Origin: Hyphococcus sp.
Lineage (GTDB): Bacteria > Pseudomonadota > Alphaproteobacteria > Caulobacterales > Parvularculaceae
Reading direction: 5' to 3'
Length of the DNA: 64,000 nt
NCBI GenBank assembly: GCA_021776245.1
Contig: JAJFGF010000046.1
Span: 124,001-188,000, forward strand
Part shown: piece after piece, positions 58,997 through 64,000 of the stretch
How the letters are laid out: the number at the start of each line of letters is the position of its first letter
How positions within the stretch are numbered: the stretch's first letter is position 1
Translations under genes and position numbers: made by a program
The notes under the pieces: model-generated
Database searches by the model: none
Told to the model about the DNA's origin: nothing
What the model saw: only the letters and a program-made list of their open reading frames with translations

Positions 58997-60658
58997 ATGA
59001 CAGAGAAGTTGGCAATCGCTCTTGCGCAGATCGCGCCAGCCGTTGGAGATATCAACGGCAATGTGCGGCGGATTAGAGCTGCTCGCGCCGAGGCTGCCGC
59101 GCGCGGCGCCGATCTCGTTGTCTTTTGCGAGCTTGTCGTTGCCGGGTATCCGCCTGAGGATCTTGTTCAAAAACCGGCTTTTCAGCGTGCATGCCGCGCG
59201 GCCGTTGAAGAGCTTGCCGCCGACACAGCCGACTATGGGCCGGCGATGATCATTGGTGCGCCCTGGTCTGATGACGGCGCCCTTTATAACACCGCCTTTC
59301 TTCTCAGTGACGGCGTCATTGCAGGCAAGTGTTACAAGGTGCGGCTGCCAAATTACGGCGTTTTCGACGAGCCTCGGCGCTTCACCCCGGGACCAGCTTT
59401 TCCAAAGCCAATAAATTTCCGGGGCGTCAATCTTGGGCTGATGATTTGCGAAGATATGTGGCTGCCCGGCGCAGGCGAAGCCTTGGCGACGGCCGGCGCT
59501 CAACTCTTTATCGTTCCCCATGGTTCGCCTTTTCGAAAAACAGCGCTGGAAGAGCGCGTCGCTGCCGCACGCAAGCGCGTTCAGGCGACGGGCCTGCCGC
59601 TTATCTTCGTCAATCAACTGGCCGGCCAGGATGAAGTGCTGTTCGAAGGCGCCAGTTTTGTGATGGATGCAAATGGCGATGTGCGCCGCCGGGCGCCGCA
59701 ATTTCTCGAAAGCATTGCGCTGACACATTGGCGCCGGGATGGAGATGCGTGGCGATGCGAAAGCGGTCCGGCCGCCGAATGGACGTCCGAAGAGGAAATG
59801 GTTTATCGGGCCGTGACGATGGCGGTGCGTGACTATGTAGAAAAGAACCGATTCAATGGCGTCGTTATCGGCCTTTCCGGCGGCGTTGATTCAGCGTTGA
59901 CAGCGGCCATCGCTGTCGATGCGCTTGGCGCCGATCGCGTCCACTGCGTTATGATGCCGTCCCGCTACACGTCAATCGAGAGTCTTGAAGACGCTGAACA
60001 ATGCGCAAAGAGCCTTGGCGTTTCTTATCGCGTCATTGACATTGAACCAGGAGTTGAGGCTTTTGATGAAATGCTTGCGTCCGCATTTCACAACCTTGAA
60101 AAAGACACTACAGAAGAAAATATTCAATCGCGATTGCGCGGCGTTATTTTGATGGCGCTATCCAACAAATTTGACGATATGGTATTGACGACTGGCAACA
60201 AGTCGGAAATGTCGGTAGGGTACGCAACGCTTTATGGTGATATGAATGGCGGGTATAATCCGCTTAAAGATGTTTACAAGACAGAAATTTTTGAACTTTG
60301 CCGCTGGCGCAACGCCCATCACGCTGCTGACCTGAAAGGGCCGGACGGCGCCGTCATACCTGCGCGCATAATTACAAAGCCGCCTTCGGCGGAGCTGCGC
60401 GAGGATCAATTAGATCAAGACAGCCTGCCGCCTTACGAAATTCTCGACGCCATTCTCGAATGTCTCGTTGAAAAAGAAATGTCGGTCGGAGATATCGTTT
60501 CCAGGGGGTTCGAGGAAGCTACTGTCCGGCGCATTGAGCACCTTCTCTATGTCGCAGAATATAAGCGCCGGCAGGCGCCGCCGGGTCCCAAGGTGACGGC
60601 AGTCAATTTCGGTCGTGACCGCCGCTATCCAATTACCAATGGCTGGCGCGACCGGTAA
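58997..60658 (+). CDS. nadE: Glutamine-dependent NAD(+) synthetase
   Basis: This 553-residue enzyme has an N-terminal nitrilase-like glutaminase domain with the triad Glu45 (FCELVVAGYPPEDL), Lys114 (YKVRLPNYGVFDE) and Cys151 (LMICEDMWLPG). The C-terminal synthetase domain has the ATP-binding P-loop-like SGGVDSALTAA near 295, and TTGNKSEMSVGYATLYGDMNGGYNPLKDVYK. It converts deamido-NAD to NAD using glutamine nitrogen. The ATG is 66 bases after the aminotransferase gene. Confidence 0.96.
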   Translation: MTEKLAIALAQIAPAVGDINGNVRRIRAARAEAAARGADLVVFCELVVAGYPPEDLVQKPAFQRACRAAVEELAADTADYGPAMIIGAPWSDDGALYNTAFLLSDGVIAGKCYKVRLPNYGVFDEPRRFTPGPAFPKPINFRGVNLGLMICEDMWLPGAGEALATAGAQLFIVPHGSPFRKTALEERVAAARKRVQATGLPLIFVNQLAGQDEVLFEGASFVMDANGDVRRRAPQFLESIALTHWRRDGDAWRCESGPAAEWTSEEEMVYRAVTMAVRDYVEKNRFNGVVIGLSGGVDSALTAAIAVDALGADRVHCVMMPSRYTSIESLEDAEQCAKSLGVSYRVIDIEPGVEAFDEMLASAFHNLEKDTTEENIQSRLRGVILMALSNKFDDMVLTTGNKSEMSVGYATLYGDMNGGYNPLKDVYKTEIFELCRWRNAHHAADLKGPDGAVIPARIITKPPSAELREDQLDQDSLPPYEILDAILECLVEKEMSVGDIVSRGFEEATVRRIEHLLYVAEYKRRQAPPGPKVTAVNFGRDRRYPITNGWRDR

Positions 60659-60722
60659 TATCTGGTTTGACCCGGGGACGCCAAACAGCTAATGCCTCGC
60701 GGTTTCAGAATTCAGGAATTTC

Positions 60723-62051
60723 ATGACTGTAAAAGTTCGATTTGCGCCGTCACCGACTGGCAAACTTCATGTGGGTAATGTCCGCGCCGCCCTGTGGAAT
60801 TGGCTATTTGCCCGCAAGATGGGCGGAAAGTTCATATTACGCATTGACGATACTGATTTGGAGCGATCAACCAAAGCCTATGAAGACGGCATTAAGAATG
60901 ACCTTGCATGGCTCGGGCTCGATTATGACGAAACCATAAACCAGTCCGCTCGTTTTGAGCGATATGATGCAGCGCGTGACAGGTTGATCAAAGCGGGTCT
61001 TTTATATCCCTGTTACGAGACTGCAGAGGAACTTGATCGCAAACGCAAGCTGCAGCGCGCCCGAAGCCTGCCGCCAGTTTATGACCGCGCAGCGCTTGCC
61101 CTGACCGACGATGAACGCACCGGCCTCGAGGCGGAGGGACGAAAAGCCCATTGGCGATTTAAGCTTTCACAATCGCCAGTGAACTGGGCCGATCTCATTC
61201 GCGGCGAAACAACTGTGGACACAAAAAGTGTTTCTGATCCTGTGTTGATCCGCGAGGACGGCATGTATCTTTATACGCTGCCGAGTTGTGTCGACGACAT
61301 CGATCTGGGCGTCACCCATGTCATACGCGGCGAGGATCATGTCACGAATACCGGCGTTCAAATTGAAATTTTCCGGGCGCTTGGCGATAAGGGGCCGCAA
61401 TTTGCGCATCATTCATTGCTCCTTGGCGCAGACGGGCAGGGGCTTTCAAAGCGGCTTGGCGCCCTGTCGATTGAAGCCATGCGCGAGGACGGCATAGAAC
61501 CGGCGGCTATAACGAGTTTGCTGGCGAAACTCGGCACTGCCGATCCGGTGACTGTGGAACCGGATTTGCGGGCGCTGGCGCAGGGCTTTGATTTTGCCCG
61601 TCTGGGGCGGGCGCCGGCGCGATTCGACGCGACCGAACTTGAAGCGCTCAACGGTAAAATCCTTCACGAGACGCCTTTTGAGGATGTTCGCGGCAGGCTT
61701 TCGGAAATTGGCGTTTCGCAGACGCTGTGGAATGCTGTTCGAAGCAATATTACCAGGCTTTCGGACGCCGCCCGCTGGGCGTCTATCGTTGATGGAGCGA
61801 TTGATCCGGTTATTGAAGATAAGGCGCTTACCGATCAAGCCGCGTTGCTTGCGCCGGATGAACTCGGTCCGGAAAGCTGGGATGCGTTGACGCAAGCGCT
61901 GAAAGAAAAAACAGGCGCCAAAGGCAAAAAACTCTTTATGCCGCTAAGGCTTGCCTTAACCGGCGAAAAACACGGTCCGGAAATGGCGGTTCTATTTCCG
62001 TTGATCGGCGCGAAAAGAGCACGCGCACGCCTGCGCGGCGAACGCGCTTGA
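60723..62051 (+). CDS. gltX: Glutamyl-tRNA synthetase (short type)
   Basis: This 442-residue enzyme has the class I signature FAPSPTGKLHVGNVRAALWNWLFAR (HVGN at 16-19 in the HIGH position) and the KMSKS-like loop GQGLSKRLGALS near 240. It is shorter than the standard 470-residue form. Alphaproteobacteria commonly have two GltX copies, one charging tRNA-Gln with glutamate for later amidation; this one resembles the shorter second copy. It has 64 bases of spacing after nadE and is followed by a long palindrome. Confidence 0.94.
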   Translation: MTVKVRFAPSPTGKLHVGNVRAALWNWLFARKMGGKFILRIDDTDLERSTKAYEDGIKNDLAWLGLDYDETINQSARFERYDAARDRLIKAGLLYPCYETAEELDRKRKLQRARSLPPVYDRAALALTDDERTGLEAEGRKAHWRFKLSQSPVNWADLIRGETTVDTKSVSDPVLIREDGMYLYTLPSCVDDIDLGVTHVIRGEDHVTNTGVQIEIFRALGDKGPQFAHHSLLLGADGQGLSKRLGALSIEAMREDGIEPAAITSLLAKLGTADPVTVEPDLRALAQGFDFARLGRAPARFDATELEALNGKILHETPFEDVRGRLSEIGVSQTLWNAVRSNITRLSDAARWASIVDGAIDPVIEDKALTDQAALLAPDELGPESWDALTQALKEKTGAKGKKLFMPLRLALTGEKHGPEMAVLFPLIGAKRARARLRGERA

Positions 62052-62072
62052 AGTCGCGCGGCGCTCAATGAA

Positions 62073-62114
62073 CAGAGCAGAATGTGTTATTTTTAAATCA
62101 CGCATTCTGCTCTG
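62073..62114. repeat. Long near-perfect palindrome after gltX
   Basis: The 12-base arms CAGAGCAGAATG (62073-62084) and CATTCTGCTCTG (62103-62114) are perfect, and much of the spacer also pairs, giving an almost continuous 42-base stem. It lies 22 bases after gltX and 32 bases before the convergent LOG gene. It may end both transcripts or be a dispersed repeat like the one at 10555 (AGCAAAATGC). Confidence 0.75.
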
Positions 62115-62145
62115 GTCTTAGTGCTCTGTTTATTGACGTATCGCT

Positions 62146-62700
62146 TTAGGCTTTTTCATGCAGCGTGCGATGTTCGACGATTGCAAATACTTCGTCCACG
62201 GTATTTACAAAGATGACATCGCCGAGCAATTCTTTTGCCGCGAATTCTTTTTCAACAATATGTTCGAACAGATTCTTCAACGGTGTCCAGAAATCATTGA
62301 TGTTAAGGACGATGATGGGTTTGCGGTGTAGCGCCAGGCGCGCCCACGAAAGGACTTCGATCACTTCTTCGAGCGTGCCGATGCCGCCAGGCAATGTCAG
62401 TATAGCGTCCGATTCTTCAAACATCATCATCTTGCGCTCATGCATCGTCGAGACGATTTTATGATCGACGCCGTCCAGAATGCCCTCAAGCTCGACGAGA
62501 AAATCGGGAATGACGCCAAATACATCACCGCCGGCGTCGCGCGCCGCCCCCGCTGTTGCGCCCATCAGGCCCAGCTTGCCGCCGCCATAGACGATGCGGC
62601 AATGATCTCTTGCTGCTTTTTGACCCACGGCGATCGCCGCTTGTTCGAAGGCCGGGTCACTTCCTGCGCGGGACCCGCAATAAACACATAATGATTTCAT
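62146..62700 (-). CDS. LOG-family (cytokinin riboside phosphate phosphoribohydrolase-like) protein
   Basis: This 184-residue protein matches the LOG/TIGR00730 family: MKSLCVYCGSRAGSDPAF, YGGGKLGLMGATAGAA, the catalytic-type MHERKMMMF (Arg89) and PGGIGTLEEVIEVLSWARL (104-121, Glu112 proposed catalytic). These enzymes cleave the N-glycosidic bond of nucleotide 5'-monophosphates and are widespread in bacteria. ATG 62700 gives the family start; ATG 62733 is in frame 11 codons earlier. It is convergent with gltX. Confidence 0.92.
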   Translation of the reverse strand: MKSLCVYCGSRAGSDPAFEQAAIAVGQKAARDHCRIVYGGGKLGLMGATAGAARDAGGDVFGVIPDFLVELEGILDGVDHKIVSTMHERKMMMFEESDAILTLPGGIGTLEEVIEVLSWARLALHRKPIIVLNINDFWTPLKNLFEHIVEKEFAAKELLGDVIFVNTVDEVFAIVEHRTLHEKA

Positions 62701-62800
62701 AGACTTACACGTTTCTTTTTGTTGGCCGGGCATTGTACGCCGATTTTTCTAAGGGTAAAGTAAATTTGGGAGTTAGGGGTTTTCCCGAGGAGTAGAGCCA

Positions 62801-63817
62801 GTGCGTGTCATTATTATCGTCTTGTTACTGATTGTTCTTGGTTTCGTTGGCTGGAAAGCCGCTGAACGATTTAAAATTATCGAGGGACCGAAAGATGAAG
62901 TCAGCGACGCGGCGTCGTCCGGCGACCGGGCTGATGATCCAGACGCAAATGGCGACCGTGAACCAGCGCTGCCAAGCTTTGACATCGTGCGCGTCGATCG
63001 CACCGGATACGCGGTGATCGCGGGGCGCGCAAAGCCGGGTTCCACCGTCACCATCTATGCCAATGATGATGAATTGGCGACGGCGGCCGCCGAAGCCGAC
63101 GGCTCATGGGTCATTGCGACGGATACGCCGCTTGAAGCCGGACCTGTTGAACTGAGTGTCTCAATGACGACGGATGATGGTTTAACGGTTCGTTCCGAAG
63201 AGACAATCCTGATTTATGTGCCGGAGCGGGCCGGCGACGCGCCGCTTGTTCTGCGAACCACGCCCGGCGGCGCCACGGAAGTTTTGCAGGATCCGCGCGA
63301 AATGCCGGAAGGCATGGGGCCGTTAACGCTTGATGTCATTGATTATGATGATTCCGGTGCGGTTATTTTTTCAGGACGGGCGGAGCCGAACAGTATCGTT
63401 CAGCTGTTTATCAACAGTCAGCTTCTGGGGCAAACGCGGGCGACAGACGGAGGAAACGGCGACGAAGACGAGGAAAAAAAAGTCGGCCGCTGGACAATCG
63501 CACCGGATGCCCAAATCGCGCCTGGCGTTTATCAGCTCCTGGTCATCCAGCTCGACGCCGACGGGCGGGTCGCTTATGCGATTGAAGTGCCTTTTGAGCG
63601 GGCGATCGCCGATCAAATCCAGCTTCGCGACGGAAAAGTCATTGTCCAGCCGGGAAACAGCCTCTGGCGGATTGCGCGACGCGCCTATGGGCGCGGCGCT
63701 CAATATACGATCATTTATGAAGCCAACGAAGATCAGATAAGGGACCCGGATTTGATATTTCCAGGGCAAATATTTGATGTTCCAGATTCCGAAGAGGAAG
63801 CCGAAACGGACGGCTAG
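62801..63817 (+). CDS. LysM-domain protein with N-terminal membrane anchor
   Basis: This 338-residue protein starts at GTG and has one hydrophobic helix (about 3-18) followed by a charged linker. Two Ig/bacterial-surface-like repeats follow (about 60-140 and 160-262: YAVIAGRAKPGSTVTIYAND and AVIFSGRAEPNSIVQLFINS), each beta-rich. The C-terminal LysM module is VIVQPGNSLWRIARRAYGRGAQYTIIYEANEDQIRDPDLIFPGQIFDVP. LysM binds peptidoglycan. This architecture is common in Alphaproteobacteria near cell-wall genes. The domain between repeats carries an acidic stretch (GNGDEDEEKK). Confidence 0.9.
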   Translation: MRVIIIVLLLIVLGFVGWKAAERFKIIEGPKDEVSDAASSGDRADDPDANGDREPALPSFDIVRVDRTGYAVIAGRAKPGSTVTIYANDDELATAAAEADGSWVIATDTPLEAGPVELSVSMTTDDGLTVRSEETILIYVPERAGDAPLVLRTTPGGATEVLQDPREMPEGMGPLTLDVIDYDDSGAVIFSGRAEPNSIVQLFINSQLLGQTRATDGGNGDEDEEKKVGRWTIAPDAQIAPGVYQLLVIQLDADGRVAYAIEVPFERAIADQIQLRDGKVIVQPGNSLWRIARRAYGRGAQYTIIYEANEDQIRDPDLIFPGQIFDVPDSEEEAETDG

Positions 63818-63832
63818 CCTATCGCCCCCAGA

Positions 63833-64000
63833 TCATTCAGCGGCGCGCGGATAGTCGACTTCTGTTGGCGGCGGCATTTTCACGCTTGCCGATTTTGAGC
63901 GGCGAAATTTAGCTGTAAAGGCTGTCGCCCAGGCGATGAGAGTCTTTACCCAGGCAAGCGCCATTATCCAGGTAATCGCCGCCGGCGTATTTTTGCGCAG
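63833..64000 (-). CDS. C-terminus of a membrane protein (5' end outside window)
   Basis: On the minus strand a frame runs from the window end to a TGA at 63833-63835, 55 residues. It starts with a hydrophobic stretch (PAAITWIMALAWVKTLIAW), then a basic FTAKFRRSKS and a Pro-rich tail ending VDYPRAAE. It lies 15 bases after the convergent LysM gene. It is consistent with the tail of a membrane protein, but too little is visible to name a family. Confidence 0.6.
   Translation of the reverse strand: MRKNTPAAITWIMALAWVKTLIAWATAFTAKFRRSKSASVKMPPPTEVDYPRAAE

Noticed and set aside
1-64000. tRNA, rRNA, CRISPR, prophage or insertion sequence
   Set aside because: I looked through the gaps on both strands for cloverleaf-like pairs, spaced direct repeats and transposase or integrase motifs and found none.

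Overview
ORGANISM. The window comes from a moderately GC-rich alphaproteobacterial chromosome, most likely a marine member of the Parvularculales/Maricaulales/Hyphomonadales side of the class. This placement is inference. It rests on DUF1491 and DUF2336 proteins, two PleC-type histidine kinases, an HU/GlnE/class II DAHP synthase housekeeping set, and an arginine cluster built from N-acetylornithine carbamoyltransferase plus a fused acetylglutamate kinase/synthase, as known from Xanthomonas and Maricaulis. No rRNA, tRNA, CRISPR array, transposase, integrase or phage gene was seen. Apart from two decayed genes the window reads as ordinary, densely packed chromosome. LAYOUT. 1-1037: 3' end of a ParA-type ATPase and a ribbon-helix-helix partner. 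1343-9338: a ten-gene Mrp/Mnh-type cation:proton antiporter operon with a split MrpA, three Proton_antipo_M subunits, a MnhC enlarged by a large periplasmic insert, and an unrecognised two-helix protein. 9374-13132: SufE, a hemerythrin-like protein, a secreted esterase and a secreted unknown. 13410-18450: a soluble PleC-like kinase, a truncated sterol desaturase remnant, DUF1491, a frameshifted DUF2336 gene, an SH3 lipoprotein, and a PadR/membrane-protein pair divergent from YceI. 19124-23778: a class A penicillin-binding protein, then a redox divergon (FMN reductase and VOC protein facing a cysteine-rich SufR-like regulator with YcgN). 24003-32206: a DnaJ-like protein, an unknown 479-residue protein, a hydrolase-OsmC fusion, a DegP-type protease, a two-component system and HU. 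32456-39456: GlnE, then a tight operon of two phytoene-desaturase-like flavoproteins and a GcvT-like protein. 39497-43760: a secreted EF-hand protein, ECF sigma factor, anti-sigma-like protein and Metal_resist protein, then a PleC-like membrane kinase. 43981-49017: arginine genes and a KefB/C-type antiporter. 49005-55173: serine hydrolase, sulfotransferase-like protein, 3-oxoacid CoA-transferase, HxlR regulator, a small secreted protein and a secreted metallo-beta-lactamase-fold enzyme. 55309-64000: DAHP synthase, an oxidoreductase/aminotransferase pair (probably GnnA/GnnB for diamino-sugar lipid A), NAD synthetase, GluRS, a LOG protein and a LysM protein. HOW IT WORKS TOGETHER. Three themes recur: ion and pH homeostasis (Mrp operon, CPA2 antiporter), envelope maintenance and stress sensing (PBP, DegP, two-component systems, EF-hand/ECF module, LysM, lipid A sugar genes), and nitrogen/amino-acid metabolism (GlnE, arginine, aromatic and NAD synthesis). 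The most unusual parts are the MnhC insert, the flavoprotein/flavoprotein/GcvT operon, the EF-hand-ECF cassette, and a small two-hairpin repeat whose two copies each begin at a gene's stop codon.
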